Shown here piece by piece: positions 41,671-53,450 of a stretch of DNA of 64,000 nt. The DNA is from Streptomyces sp. NBC_00414 (lineage in GTDB: Bacteria; Actinomycetota; Actinomycetes; Streptomycetales; Streptomycetaceae): the NCBI RefSeq assembly GCF_036038375.1, contig NZ_CP107935.1, positions 7,502,001 to 7,566,000 of the forward strand, given 5' to 3'. Position 1 is the stretch's first letter. Each line of letters begins with the position of its first letter. The translations under genes and the position numbers were made by a program. The notes under the pieces are model-generated. The model saw only the letters and a list, made by a program, of their open reading frames with translations. It ran no database searches and was not told the origin of the DNA.

Positions 41671-43506
41671 TCAGGCCCCTGCCTTGCTGAGGACTGTGGG
41701 CGCTTCCGCTTCCTCGTGGAATTCGAGCTGGCGGCGCCGGTTCGGGATGAGGCCTTCCGGGCGGAAGCGCATCAGCAGGACGAGCGCGAGGCCGAAGGCG
41801 AGGAGTTGGTAGTCGCCGAGGAACTGGAGCTTGGCGGGGATCAGGTAGAGCAGTGCGGCGCCGACGAGCGGGCCGCTGATGGTGCCCATGCCGCCGAGGA
41901 CGACCGCTGCCAGCAGGAAGGCCGAGTTGGGCGGCACGACGTGGGCGAACTGGTACTGCTCGGGGGTCACGGTGTAGGTGACGTGTGCCTGGACGGATCC
42001 GGCGAGGCCGGCGAGGGCGGCGCCGAGTGCGAAGGCGATGAGCTTGACGCGGAAGCCGTTGATGCCCATGGCGAGCGCGGCTGTCTCGTCCTCGCGGATG
42101 GCGACCCAGGCGCGGCCGATGCGGGAGTCGCCGCTTCGGCGGAAGACGATCACGACGACCAGCGTGATGAGGAGCATCAGCAGGAAGTAGTTGGCGAAGC
42201 GCGCGATCGTGAATCCGGCGATGGTGTGTTCCTGGCCGAAGTCGAAGCCCAGGATGTTGAGGTTCGGGATCGAGGAGATGCCGTTGGACCCGTTGGTGAT
42301 GTCGGGTCCGCTGGTGCCGTCCATGTTGAGGACGGTGATGCGGAAGATCTCTCCGAAGCCGAGGGTGACGATGGCGAGGTAGTCGCCGCGCAGTCGCAGG
42401 GTGGGGGCGCCGATGAGGACGCCGAAGACCATGGCGACGGCCGCGCCGAGGAGGGCGGAGGCCCAGAACGGCAGGTGGATGTCGAAGGGTGAGGAGGGGG
42501 AGCCGGAGACCATGGCCGCGGTGTAGGCGCCGACGCCGAGGAAGGCGACGTATCCGAGGTCGAGGAGGCCGGCGAGTCCGACGACGATGTTGAGACCGAG
42601 GGCGACGGTGGCGAAGATCAGGATGTAGACGCCGATGGTCGCGTACTGGTCGTCGGACTGGGTGAAGGGGAACGCGGCGGCGGCGACGAACGCGCCGATC
42701 ATGGTGACGTTGCGGTGCTTGGCGGTGAGCGACGAGATCCTGTTGACCAGTCCGGCCTTGGCCGCGGCGGCGAAGCCGAGGCCCGCGGTGATGAGGAAGC
42801 CGATGAACTGCTGGTCGTACTCGGTGCCGATGCCGTAGGTGAAGACGATCAGGCCGAGGGTCAGCGCGGCGACGATCACGAGGATCTCGGCGAACGCGGG
42901 GAGCTTGCGGGCCGGGGCCGCGGTGGTGCCGGTGGCGAATGCGGCCTTGACGACGGCGCGGTTGTGCCGGGTCCGGTGCTGGAACTGCTCCCAGCCGGTG
43001 TCGTCCGGGTCGTGCGGGTCGGGGGCCGGCCGTCGGAACGGCAGGGAGAGCGCGCCGAGCAGGGCGATGAGGGTGGCCGCGGCCGCGACCCAGCCGCCCG
43101 GTTCGAGGTTGGCGAGGCCGCCGAGTTCGGCGGCGATCGCGAGGATCGTGTACCAGGCGGTGGCGAACGCGGCGAGTGCGGCGAGCTTGATGGCGCTGTC
43201 GGCGCCGGCGGGGGTCAGCCAGCGCAGGCCTTTGACTCCGTAGGAGGAGAGGGCGAAGAGCGTGGTGAGGATGCCGCCGATGAGGACGAGGACCTGCAGG
43301 CCGCCGGGGTAGCCGTAGACGGTGAGGTCACCGGGGAAGGCGGAGGTCCAGGTCCAGGCGAGGAAGGTGGAGACGATGGTGAGGACGCCGCCGCCGGTGG
43401 CGAGGGCGCGTCCGAGGTGGGGCGGGATGCCGATGAGTCCGGTGTCCGGGCCGGTGGGCTCTTCGGCCGTCCGGGGCGTGTTGATCTCTGTGGTCATCGG
43501 TGTCAC
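41671..43506 (-). CDS. livM: Branched-chain amino-acid ABC permease, LivM (long form)
   Basis: A 611-residue membrane protein. The C-terminal ~330 residues are the usual LivM permease (NIVVGLAGLLDLGYVAFLGVGAYTAAMV, LRLRGDYLAIVTLGFGEI, GRAWVAIREDETAALAMGIN, ANSAFLLAAVVLGGMGTI-like). The N-terminal ~260 residues add several further membrane helices, roughly doubling the size; this long form is known in actinobacteria. GTG 43506 forms a GTGA overlap with the livH stop, favouring it over ATG 43497. Confidence 0.93.
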   Translation of the reverse strand: MTPMTTEINTPRTAEEPTGPDTGLIGIPPHLGRALATGGGVLTIVSTFLAWTWTSAFPGDLTVYGYPGGLQVLVLIGGILTTLFALSSYGVKGLRWLTPAGADSAIKLAALAAFATAWYTILAIAAELGGLANLEPGGWVAAAATLIALLGALSLPFRRPAPDPHDPDDTGWEQFQHRTRHNRAVVKAAFATGTTAAPARKLPAFAEILVIVAALTLGLIVFTYGIGTEYDQQFIGFLITAGLGFAAAAKAGLVNRISSLTAKHRNVTMIGAFVAAAAFPFTQSDDQYATIGVYILIFATVALGLNIVVGLAGLLDLGYVAFLGVGAYTAAMVSGSPSSPFDIHLPFWASALLGAAVAMVFGVLIGAPTLRLRGDYLAIVTLGFGEIFRITVLNMDGTSGPDITNGSNGISSIPNLNILGFDFGQEHTIAGFTIARFANYFLLMLLITLVVVIVFRRSGDSRIGRAWVAIREDETAALAMGINGFRVKLIAFALGAALAGLAGSVQAHVTYTVTPEQYQFAHVVPPNSAFLLAAVVLGGMGTISGPLVGAALLYLIPAKLQFLGDYQLLAFGLALVLLMRFRPEGLIPNRRRQLEFHEEAEAPTVLSKAGA

Positions 43507-44435
43507 GCCCTGTCCGCGACGCGCTCGCCGAGCAGGCCCTGCGGCCTGAAGAGGAGCACGAGGATGAGGAGTACGAAGGCCCAGACGTTGGCCCAGGACT
43601 GGCCGCCGAGCTGTTCCATACCGGGGACGTCGGCGATGTAGGCGGTGGCCATGGTCTCGGCGAGGCCGAGGACGAGGCCGCCGATCATGGCTCCGTAGAT
43701 GTTGCCGATGCCGCCGAGGACGGCCGCGGTGAAGGCCTTGAGGCCGAGGATGAAGCCCATGCGGAACTGGACCTGGCCGTACTTGAGGCCGTAGGCGACG
43801 GCTCCGACGGCGGCGAAGACCGCGCCGAGGGCGAAGGCGACCACGATGATGCGGTCGGTGTTGATGCCCATGAGCTTCGCGGTGTCGGGGTCCTGCGCGG
43901 TGGCCTGCATGCCGCGGCCGGTGCGGGTCTTCATCACGAAGAAGGCGAGGATCGCCATGCTGATGGGTGCTGCGATGAGCAGGAAGATGTCACCGGTCTG
44001 GATGGTGACGTCACCGATCTTGAAGGGGCCGCCCTCGATCTCGGGGAAGTTGATGGACTGCTTCGCGTCCGGGTACCACGCCCACACGGCCTGCTGGAGA
44101 GCCAGGGAGAGGCCGATGGCGGTGATGAGCGGGGCGAGACGTGGCGCGGTGCGCAGCGGCCGGTAGGCGAACCGTTCCGCTCCCACGGCGACGGTGGTCG
44201 CGGTGATGACTGCTCCGAGGAGCATCAGGGGCAGTGCGATCCACATGGTGGTGCCGTCGGGCAGTACGTACAGGTAGACCGTGAGTGCGCCGAAGCCTCC
44301 GATCATGAAGATCTCGCCGTGGGCGAAGTTGATGAGCTGGACGATGCCATAGACCATCGTGTAGCCGATGGCGACCAGCCCGTACATGGATCCCAGTAGC
44401 AGGCCGTTGACCAGCTGCTGCGGCAGTTCGTTCAC
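43503..44435 (-). CDS. livH: Branched-chain amino-acid ABC permease, LivH
   Basis: A 310-residue inner-membrane permease (LPQQLVNGLLLGSMYGLVAIGYTMVYGIVQLINFAHGEIFMIGGF; KTRTGRGMQATAQDPDTAKLMGIN; VLGGIGNIYGAMIGGLVLGLAE). GTG 44435 is chosen for the GGAGG seven bases upstream; the open frame reaches further, but that sequence is ribosome-site and leader DNA. It is coupled to livM by a GTGA overlap and follows the binding-protein gene by 112 bp. Confidence 0.94.
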   Translation of the reverse strand: MNELPQQLVNGLLLGSMYGLVAIGYTMVYGIVQLINFAHGEIFMIGGFGALTVYLYVLPDGTTMWIALPLMLLGAVITATTVAVGAERFAYRPLRTAPRLAPLITAIGLSLALQQAVWAWYPDAKQSINFPEIEGGPFKIGDVTIQTGDIFLLIAAPISMAILAFFVMKTRTGRGMQATAQDPDTAKLMGINTDRIIVVAFALGAVFAAVGAVAYGLKYGQVQFRMGFILGLKAFTAAVLGGIGNIYGAMIGGLVLGLAETMATAYIADVPGMEQLGGQSWANVWAFVLLILVLLFRPQGLLGERVADRA

Positions 44436-44547
44436 CGCATGTCCTCCGAGACGTTCGGATAGTCGAGGGGTGTGACCGGATGTGAGTCCGCGCGGGGCGC
44501 TTGTACTGCGGCGCCCCGCGCGGCTCAAGAGGTGGTGCGGGTGTGGA

Positions 44548-45777
44548 TCAGCCGGTGTAGGTGCCGGACTTGATGGCCTTCCAGTCGCCGTTCTCGACGG
44601 AGTAGACCGTGAGCTGCTTGTTGGTCGTGTCGCCGTACTCGTCGAAGGAGACCTTGCCGGTCACACCGTCGAACGAGACGTTCTGCACGGCTTCCGTGAT
44701 CTTGGCGCGGGCGTCGTCCGGGAGCTTGCCGTCGTTGTCCTCGACGACCTTCTTCACGGCCTCGATGATCGCCCAGCCCGAGTCGTAGGAGTAGCCGCCG
44801 TAGGCCTCGTAGGCCTCCTTGTAGCCCGCGGCCTTGTAGTTGGCGACGAACTCCTTGGCGGAGGGCAGGTCCTCGACGGGCGCGCCGACCGAGGTGGCGA
44901 GGTCGCCGGTGCCGCTGGCGCCGGCCAGCTTGATGAAGTCGGCGCTGTAGATGCCGTCACCGCCGACGAGCGGGACCTTGACGCCCGCGGCCTTGATCTG
45001 CTTGCTGAGCGGGCCGGCCTGCGGGTACTCGCCGCCGTAGTAGACGACGTCGGCGCCGGAGCTCTTCACCTGGGTGACGACGGCGGAGAAGTCCTTGGTG
45101 TCGGGGTCGATGTGCTGGGTCCCGACGACCTTGCCGCCGACCTTCTTGAACTCGTCGGTGAAGGTGGCGGCCAGACCGGCGCCGTAGGTCTTCTTGTCGT
45201 CGATGACGAAGACCTTCTTCTTCTTCGCGTCGTTGTAGACGTACTGCGCGGCGAACGGGCCCTGGATGGCGTCCGTGGTCGCGGTGCGGAAGTACGACTT
45301 GTACGTGCGGACCTTCTTGGTCTGCCAGTCCGTGCCCTGGGTGAGGGTCGGGCCCGTGTTGGCGGGGGAGATCTCGACGAGCTTGGCGTCGTCGAAGACC
45401 TTCTGCATGGACTCGGCGACCGAGGAGTTCAGCGGGCCGACGACACCGAGGACGTCCTTGTCGGCGACGAACTTGGTGGCGTTCTGCTGGCCCGCGGAGG
45501 GCTGTGCCTGGTCGTCGAGGGCTTCGACCTTGAAGGTGATGCCCTCGACGGTCTTTTCCTTGTTGGCCGTCTTGGCGGCGAGGTCCACGGAGTTCTTGAT
45601 TCCGAGGCCCAGCGCGGAGAGGTCGCCGGTCAGCGGGGCGTCGACACCGATGACGACAGTGGTGCCGTCGCTGCCGGAGTCCGAGCCGCCGTCGTCGTCG
45701 CGCGAGCCACAGGCGGTGAGGGTGAGTGCTCCCGCCGCCAGAGCGGCGGTGATGGCGATGAGCGAACGTTGACGCAC
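44548..45777 (-). CDS. livJ: Branched-chain amino-acid binding lipoprotein, LivJ-like
   Basis: A 409-residue extracellular binding protein. The signal peptide ends in a lipobox (LAAGALTLTAC|GSRDDDG), so it is lipid-anchored. The mature part is a type I periplasmic-binding fold (VVIGVDAPLTGDLSALGLGIKNSVDLAAKTANKE, GVVGPLNSSVAESMQKVFDD, FVIDDKKTYGAGLAATFTDEFKKVGG, DVVYYGGEYPQAGPLSKQIK). GTG 45777 follows AAAGGA. It is first in livJHMGF; the 112-bp gap after it may lower expression of the permease genes relative to the binding protein. The ~210-bp upstream region should hold the operon promoter. Confidence 0.95.
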   Translation of the reverse strand: MRQRSLIAITAALAAGALTLTACGSRDDDGGSDSGSDGTTVVIGVDAPLTGDLSALGLGIKNSVDLAAKTANKEKTVEGITFKVEALDDQAQPSAGQQNATKFVADKDVLGVVGPLNSSVAESMQKVFDDAKLVEISPANTGPTLTQGTDWQTKKVRTYKSYFRTATTDAIQGPFAAQYVYNDAKKKKVFVIDDKKTYGAGLAATFTDEFKKVGGKVVGTQHIDPDTKDFSAVVTQVKSSGADVVYYGGEYPQAGPLSKQIKAAGVKVPLVGGDGIYSADFIKLAGASGTGDLATSVGAPVEDLPSAKEFVANYKAAGYKEAYEAYGGYSYDSGWAIIEAVKKVVEDNDGKLPDDARAKITEAVQNVSFDGVTGKVSFDEYGDTTNKQLTVYSVENGDWKAIKSGTYTG

Positions 45778-45988
45778 GATCAGCAGTCCTTTCCCTGGCA
45801 CGGCCGTTCCTCGTGGAACGGGCCGAGTCGAGCGCTGGGCCGAAATTTCTTCGAATCCTATGGCGCGGTGACTGGCCGTGACTCTAAGCGGGTGGGGGGA
45901 ACGTGGAGGAGAGTCTGACGAAGGCTGTGACGCTCTTGTTATGACACGAGGTAATGCAGAGCGGTACTCGGTGGGCGGATGGGCGGAA

Positions 45989-46690
45989 TTACAGCCGATT
46001 CGTCCGGTCCACATTGTGAGAACCCGCAGATCGTGCGGCGGTGTTTTCAGCAGCGTCCTGACGTTTTGCTAGTGACGGCGGGTCGTTGCTGCAGGCTACT
46101 TGCAGGGCTTCTGAGAGGTCGTGCGCATAGCGCTCGCCCAGGATGTAGCTGTGGTCTTCTATTGCGCGCGTATTACGCAGAGTTACGTCCAGGAAAGGAA
46201 GTCCGGCGTTCCTCGGTGTTTTGGCGCATTCCGTGACATTCATAGTGACAATGATCTTGTGGCCGAAACCCGTCTTCGTGCGGAACGGTGTCTTGGGCAC
46301 CGACGTCAGGGACAGGCCCGTGTAGGGCTGGGAGATCTTCACGACGGTGATGGTGGGTCCGGACCGCGCGGTGACCCGCACCGCGAAGGTGAAACGGCCC
46401 CTGGGCGCGTTCGCGAGTGAGCCCTCCCGGCCCAGATAGGTGATGTCGACGACCTGGGACGGGTACGGCCCCACCGCGGGCGGGGGTGCCTGCGGCCGGG
46501 TCGCGTAGAGGTAGCCGCCGGCCGCGAGGAGGGCCGCGGCCGTCGCGGACGCGAACAGGGCGCGGCGGTGCCGGGCGTAGAAGGCCGCGGGGCCTGTCCG
46601 CGGTTGTCCGTGGCCCGGTGGCGGGGGAGGCTCGATGTCGTCCCACGCGCGCGTGCCCTCACCCGGTTCGACCGGGCCGACACCACTCAA
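45989..46690 (-). CDS. Membrane-anchored envelope protein of unknown function
   Basis: About 233 residues. A Pro-rich cytoplasmic start (EPPPPPGHGQPRTGP) precedes one transmembrane helix (ALFASATAAALLAAGGYLYA) and an extracytoplasmic beta-rich domain (VVDITYLGREGSLANAPRGRFTFAVRVTARSGPTITVVKI) with two cysteines (TECAK and VACSND). I place the start at TTG 46690, which overlaps the stop of the upstream lipoprotein gene (TTGA) and has GAAAGG before it. The two genes are an operon. No family is recognised. Confidence 0.75.
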   Translation of the reverse strand: MSGVGPVEPGEGTRAWDDIEPPPPPGHGQPRTGPAAFYARHRRALFASATAAALLAAGGYLYATRPQAPPPAVGPYPSQVVDITYLGREGSLANAPRGRFTFAVRVTARSGPTITVVKISQPYTGLSLTSVPKTPFRTKTGFGHKIIVTMNVTECAKTPRNAGLPFLDVTLRNTRAIEDHSYILGERYAHDLSEALQVACSNDPPSLAKRQDAAENTAARSAGSHNVDRTNRL

Positions 46691-47118
46691 CTCCAGGGCC
46701 TTTCGCTCGGACTGCCGTTGCGGTACCGCTCCTCGCACCGCTCGCGCGCGGTGCGGTCGATCAGTCTGCCTGCCGCCTGTGCGCCCTCGCGCCTCTGCTC
46801 GGCCCTGGCGGCGTCCACGACGTCCCTCAGGATCTCGTACTGCCCGTTGGACAGGCCCACGGACTGGTAGTCCCCGTAGGTGCCGCCGTCCAGGACCTCC
46901 CGCGACCAGTGCGCGACGATGCGTGCGCAAACGTCCTCGGGCGCGGTGGCCGGGGGCGACGACCGGGCGCCGGAGTCCGGGCGCGCGCTCGGCGGGGCGC
47001 CCGTCGCGCCGCCGTGGGTGCCGGACCCGCCGCAGCCGGTGGCCCCGGCGGTCAGCGCGGCGGTCAGGAGCGCCAGCCCGACCACCTGCCCCCGCCAGGG
47101 GGCTCCGCCCGTTCCCAT
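46687..47118 (-). CDS. Small putative lipoprotein
   Basis: A 143-residue exported protein. The signal peptide MGTGGAPWRGQVVGLALLTAALTAGATGC ends in a weak lipobox (GATGC). After a Gly/Pro-rich linker there is a helical domain with two cysteines (EDVCARIVAHWSREVLDGG and ARERCEERYRNG). It overlaps the next membrane-protein gene by 4 bp; the two probably act together at the cell surface. Function unknown. Confidence 0.78.
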   Translation of the reverse strand: MGTGGAPWRGQVVGLALLTAALTAGATGCGGSGTHGGATGAPPSARPDSGARSSPPATAPEDVCARIVAHWSREVLDGGTYGDYQSVGLSNGQYEILRDVVDAARAEQRREGAQAAGRLIDRTARERCEERYRNGSPSERPWS

Positions 47119-47220
47119 GCCTCGACGCTAGGCCGCCGGGTGCCCGGGATCAACGCCGCCGCCGGACATGGTTGTCCGGCGGCCCGGACGGATGCCCGGG
47201 GCACCGGACGGGCCGGCGGT

Positions 47221-47709
47221 TCAGCCGGTGGCGCCCACCCGCTCCGCGTCGCTCGGCCGCACGTCGCGCAGCATGCAGGTCAGCCGGGCGCTGCACACCC
47301 GCTTGCCGTCCTCGTCGCTGATCACGATCTCGTACGTGGCTGTCGAGCGGCCGCGGTGCAGGGGTGTGGCCACCGCGGTGACGAGGCCGGAGCGGGCGCC
47401 CCGGTGGTGGGTGCAGTTGAGGTCGACGCCGACGGCGATCTTGGAACTGCCGCCGTGCAGCATGGCGCCGACCGAGCCGAGGGTCTCCGCGAGCACGGCG
47501 GAGGCGCCGCCGTGCAGGAGCCCGTAGGGCTGGGTGTTGCCCTCGACCGGCATGGTGCCCACGACGCGTTCCGCGGAGGCCTCGATGATCTGGACGCCCA
47601 TACGGGTGCCGAGGTGTCCGGCGGAGAACATGGCGACCAGGTCCACGCCGAGCGCCGAGTACTCGTCGATGACCTCTTGCGGGAACTTCACGTGGTGCTG
47701 CTCGCCCAT
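47221..47709 (-). CDS. PaaI-type hotdog-fold thioesterase
   Basis: A 162-residue single hotdog domain: GTMPVEGNTQPYGLLHGGASAVLAETLGSVGAMLHGG (active-site His-Gly-Gly region with acidic partner) and VGVDLNCTHHRGARSGLVTAVATPLHRGRSTATYEI. Such proteins hydrolyse acyl-CoA thioesters, often phenylacetyl-CoA products or 1,4-dihydroxynaphthoyl-CoA; the substrate here is unknown. It stands alone behind the FdhF-like gene, 84 bp away, on the same strand. Confidence 0.9.
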   Translation of the reverse strand: MGEQHHVKFPQEVIDEYSALGVDLVAMFSAGHLGTRMGVQIIEASAERVVGTMPVEGNTQPYGLLHGGASAVLAETLGSVGAMLHGGSSKIAVGVDLNCTHHRGARSGLVTAVATPLHRGRSTATYEIVISDEDGKRVCSARLTCMLRDVRPSDAERVGATG

Positions 47710-47793
47710 GGGGTCCGTTTCCTTACGTCGTCGGTCGTGCGCCTGGAGCCGGCCTCCGGAGTCCGCGCCCGGAGGAGGCTTCTAAGCGAACGC

Positions 47794-50073
<2,280 letters not shown>

Positions 50074-50274
50074 CTCGGCCTCCTCTTCGAGCACATGTGT
50101 GAGGTACGTCTCCGATACTCCCACGTGGTGCTGACACGTATCGGGGCCAGGCCCGGGGAACGATCGCGCGCGGTCCGCGCGACGGGCCGAAGCCGGGGGA
50201 GAACCGGCACGGGAACACCGCCGTGGGCGGCGGGGCGGGGCCGACTGTCAGTGGGGCGTGGCAGGATCGGGGGT

Positions 50275-53001
50275 GTGGCAGAGACAGCATCGAAGAAGAC
50301 CGAGAAGACCTCCGGCGGGGGACGCCCGCGGCTGATGCTCATGGATGGGCATTCGCTGGCGTACCGCGCGTTCTTCGCGCTGCCCGCGGAGAACTTCACG
50401 ACGGCGACCGGCCAGCCGACGAACGCGATCTACGGTTTCGCGTCGATGCTCGCCAACACGCTGCGCGACGAGGCGCCCACGCACTTCGCGGTGGCGTTCG
50501 ACGTGTCGCGCAAGACGTGGCGCTCCGAGGAGTTCACGGAGTACAAGGCGAACAGGTCGAAGACACCGGACGAGTTCAAGGGCCAGGTCGAGCTGATCGG
50601 TGAGGTCCTCGACGCGATGAACGCCGAGCGGTTCGCCGTGGACGGCTTCGAGGCGGACGACATCATCGCCACGCTCGCCACGCAGGCCGAGGCCGAGGGC
50701 TTCGACGTGCTGATCGTCACCGGCGACCGCGACTCCTTCCAGCTGGTCTCCGAGCACACCACCGTGCTCTACCCGACCAAGGGCGTCTCCGAGCTGACCC
50801 GGTTCACTCCGGAGAAGGTCTTCGAGAAGTACGGGCTGACGCCCGCGCAGTACCCCGACTTCGCGGCCCTGCGCGGCGACCCGTCGGACAACCTGCCGGG
50901 CATTCCCGGCGTCGGCGAGAAGACCGCCGCGAAGTGGATCAACCAGTTCGGTTCGTTCGCGGAGCTGGTCGAGCGCGCCGAGGAGGTCAAGGGCAAGGCG
51001 GGACAGAACTTCCGCGACCACCTGGACGCGGTCAAGCTCAACCGCCGTCTCACCGAGATGGTGCGGGACGTCGAGCTGCCGAAGGCGGTGCCCGCCCTGG
51101 AGCGCGCTCCGTACGACCGCACGGCCCTCGCGATGGTCCTGGACACCCTGGAGATCCGTAACCCGTCGCTGCGCGAGCGGCTGCTCGCCGTCGACCCGGG
51201 GGCGGAGCAGGCCGAGGACGCGGCTCCGGTCGCCGCGGGCGTGGCGGTGGACGGCACGGTCCTCGGCGCCGGCGAGCTGGGCCCCTGGCTCACCGAGCAC
51301 GGCACGGCGGTCCTGGGCATGGCCACGGTCGACACCTGGGCGCTCGGCACGGGATCGGTCGCCGAGGTCGCGCTCGCCGCGGCCGACGGGGCCGCCGCCT
51401 GGTTCGACCCCTCGACACTCGACGAGAGCGACGAGAACGCGTTCGCGCGCTGGATCGCCGACGCCGACAGCCCCAAGGTGCTGCACAACGCCAAGGCGGT
51501 CATGCGGGTCTTCGCCGAGCACGGCTGGAGCGTCGCGGGCATCGCCATGGACACCGCCCTCGCCGCCTATCTCGTCAAGCCGGGCCGCCGCTCCTTCGAC
51601 CTGGACGCGCTGTCCCTGGAGTACCTCGGCCGGGAGCTGGCGCCGGCCGCGACCGCCGACGGGCAGCTCGCCTTCGGCGCGGACGAGGGCGCCGAGGCCG
51701 ACGCGCTGATGGTGCAGGCCCGCGTCGTCCTCGACCTGGGCGAGGCCTTCGGGGAGCGGCTCAAGGAGGTCGGCGCGGCCGACCTGCTGCAGGACATGGA
51801 ACTGCCCACCTCCGAGCTGCTCGCCCGCCTGGAGCGGCACGGCATCGCCGCGGACAGGGCCCACCTGGAGGCCATGGAGCAGATGTTCGCGGGCGCCGTC
51901 CAGCAGGCCGTGAAGGAGGCGCACGCGGCCGTCGGACACGAGTTCAACCTCGGCTCGCCCAAGCAGCTCCAGGAAGTCCTCTTCGGTGAGCTGGGCCTGC
52001 CCAAGACGAAGAAGACGAAGACCGGCTTCACGACGGACGCCGACGCGCTGGCCTGGCTCGCCGCGCAGACCGACCACGAACTGCCGGTCATCATGCTCCG
52101 CCACCGCGAGCAGGCGAAACTGCGGGTGACCGTCGAGGGCCTGATCAAGACGATCGCCGCGGACGGCCGCATCCACACCACCTTCCACCAGACGGTCGCC
52201 GCGACGGGCCGCCTCTCCTCGCAGGACCCGAACCTGCAGAACATCCCGGTCCGTACCGAGGAGGGCCGCGCGATCCGCCGCGGCTTCGTGGTCGGCGAGG
52301 GCTTCGAGTCCCTCATGACCGCCGACTACAGCCAGATCGAACTGCGCGTGATGGCCCATCTGTCCGAGGACGAGGGACTCCTGGCGGCCTTCACCTCCGG
52401 CGAGGACCTGCACACCACCGTCGCCTCCCAGGTGTTCTCCGTGGAGCGCGACGCCGTCGACGCGGAGATGCGCCGCAAGATCAAGGCCATGTCGTACGGG
52501 CTGGCCTACGGGCTGTCCGCCTTCGGCCTCTCCCAGCAGCTCAACATCGAAGCGGGTGAGGCGCGTGGCCTGATGGACACGTACTTCGAGCGCTTCGGCG
52601 GGGTCCGGGACTATCTGCGCCGGGCGGTCGACGAGGCGCGGGCCACGGGTTATACGGCGACGCTCTTCGGGCGCCGCCGCTACCTCCCCGACCTCAACAG
52701 CGACAACCGTCAGCGGCGCGAGGCTGCTGAGCGGATGGCTCTGAACGCGCCGATCCAGGGCACGGCGGCGGACATCGTGAAGATCGCCATGCTGCACGTG
52801 GACAAGGCGCTGCGCGAGGCCGGGCTGGCGTCCCGGATGCTCCTCCAGGTCCACGACGAAATCGTCCTGGAGATCGCTCCGGGGGAGCGGGCGACGGCCG
52901 AGGAGCTCGTCCGTCGGGAGATGGCGGGTGCGGTGCAGTTGCGGGCGCCGCTGGATGTCTCTGTCGGCTCGGGCCCCGACTGGGAGTCGGCAGCGCACTA
53001 G
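50275..53001 (+). CDS. polA: DNA polymerase I
   Basis: A 908-residue replication and repair polymerase. The N-terminal 5' nuclease is clear (LMLMDGHSLAYRAFFALP, FEADDIIATLATQAE, VTGDRDSFQLV, LRGDPSDNLPGIPGVGEKTAAKWI). The middle 3'-5' exonuclease domain lacks the catalytic acidic residues (the expected DxE is absent), as in other actinobacteria. The polymerase domain has motif A TADYSQIELRVMAHLS (~682), motif B RRKIKAMSYGLAYGLS and motif C LLQVHDEIVLE (~857). GTG 50275 starts VAETASKK. The enzyme fills gaps and removes RNA primers. Confidence 0.97.
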   Translation: MAETASKKTEKTSGGGRPRLMLMDGHSLAYRAFFALPAENFTTATGQPTNAIYGFASMLANTLRDEAPTHFAVAFDVSRKTWRSEEFTEYKANRSKTPDEFKGQVELIGEVLDAMNAERFAVDGFEADDIIATLATQAEAEGFDVLIVTGDRDSFQLVSEHTTVLYPTKGVSELTRFTPEKVFEKYGLTPAQYPDFAALRGDPSDNLPGIPGVGEKTAAKWINQFGSFAELVERAEEVKGKAGQNFRDHLDAVKLNRRLTEMVRDVELPKAVPALERAPYDRTALAMVLDTLEIRNPSLRERLLAVDPGAEQAEDAAPVAAGVAVDGTVLGAGELGPWLTEHGTAVLGMATVDTWALGTGSVAEVALAAADGAAAWFDPSTLDESDENAFARWIADADSPKVLHNAKAVMRVFAEHGWSVAGIAMDTALAAYLVKPGRRSFDLDALSLEYLGRELAPAATADGQLAFGADEGAEADALMVQARVVLDLGEAFGERLKEVGAADLLQDMELPTSELLARLERHGIAADRAHLEAMEQMFAGAVQQAVKEAHAAVGHEFNLGSPKQLQEVLFGELGLPKTKKTKTGFTTDADALAWLAAQTDHELPVIMLRHREQAKLRVTVEGLIKTIAADGRIHTTFHQTVAATGRLSSQDPNLQNIPVRTEEGRAIRRGFVVGEGFESLMTADYSQIELRVMAHLSEDEGLLAAFTSGEDLHTTVASQVFSVERDAVDAEMRRKIKAMSYGLAYGLSAFGLSQQLNIEAGEARGLMDTYFERFGGVRDYLRRAVDEARATGYTATLFGRRRYLPDLNSDNRQRREAAERMALNAPIQGTAADIVKIAMLHVDKALREAGLASRMLLQVHDEIVLEIAPGERATAEELVRREMAGAVQLRAPLDVSVGSGPDWESAAH

Positions 53002-53450
53002 CTCCGCTGGGGGGGGGGCGGGTTCTTCGGGTGCGGGTCCGCTGTTGCTGACCGCGCCGTTCCCCGCGCCCCTAAAAGATTGCGCAGTTCCCCGCGCCCC
53101 CAAAAGGTGCGCCGGGGCCCGTGCCCCAAAAGGGTGCGCCGGGGTCTGCGCTCCTGGAAAAAGGGGCGCGGGATTGTTCGGGTGGGCCGGTCGGTGCAGG
53201 CAGGACTCACGCAGCAAGCCGGCCCCGCCCCCACTCACCCAGGGGCGCGGGGAACGGCGCACTCAGCCTCGACCGGCCCGTACCCGGCAGGTCACCCAAA
53301 CCCTCACTCACCCAGGGGCGCGGGGAACGGCGCACTCAGCCTCGACGGACCCGCACCCGGAGAAGCTCCCGCCCCAACGCCCGCAGGGGGTTTCACTCGC
53401 GTGGACCCCGACCAGGGGCCCCCGCGGGGGCGCGCAGCCAGGATGCGGGC
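53002..53450. repeat. Gene-free 449-bp gap with a dense dispersed-element array
   Basis: Forward copies at 53054-53073 and 53082-53101 are followed by decayed units and reverse copies at ~53162-53173 (partial), 53241-53260 and 53314-53333. The last two lie in 55-bp direct repeats (from CACTCACCCAGGGG through the ACCCGG end) that differ at only a few positions. Opposed copies can form long hairpins that may end the polA transcript. The final ~100 bp form the leader of the next gene. Confidence 0.88.

Noticed and set aside
50248..53262. 1004-codon minus-strand frame over polA
   Set aside because: Shadow of polA with no recognisable domain; polA is complete on the other strand.
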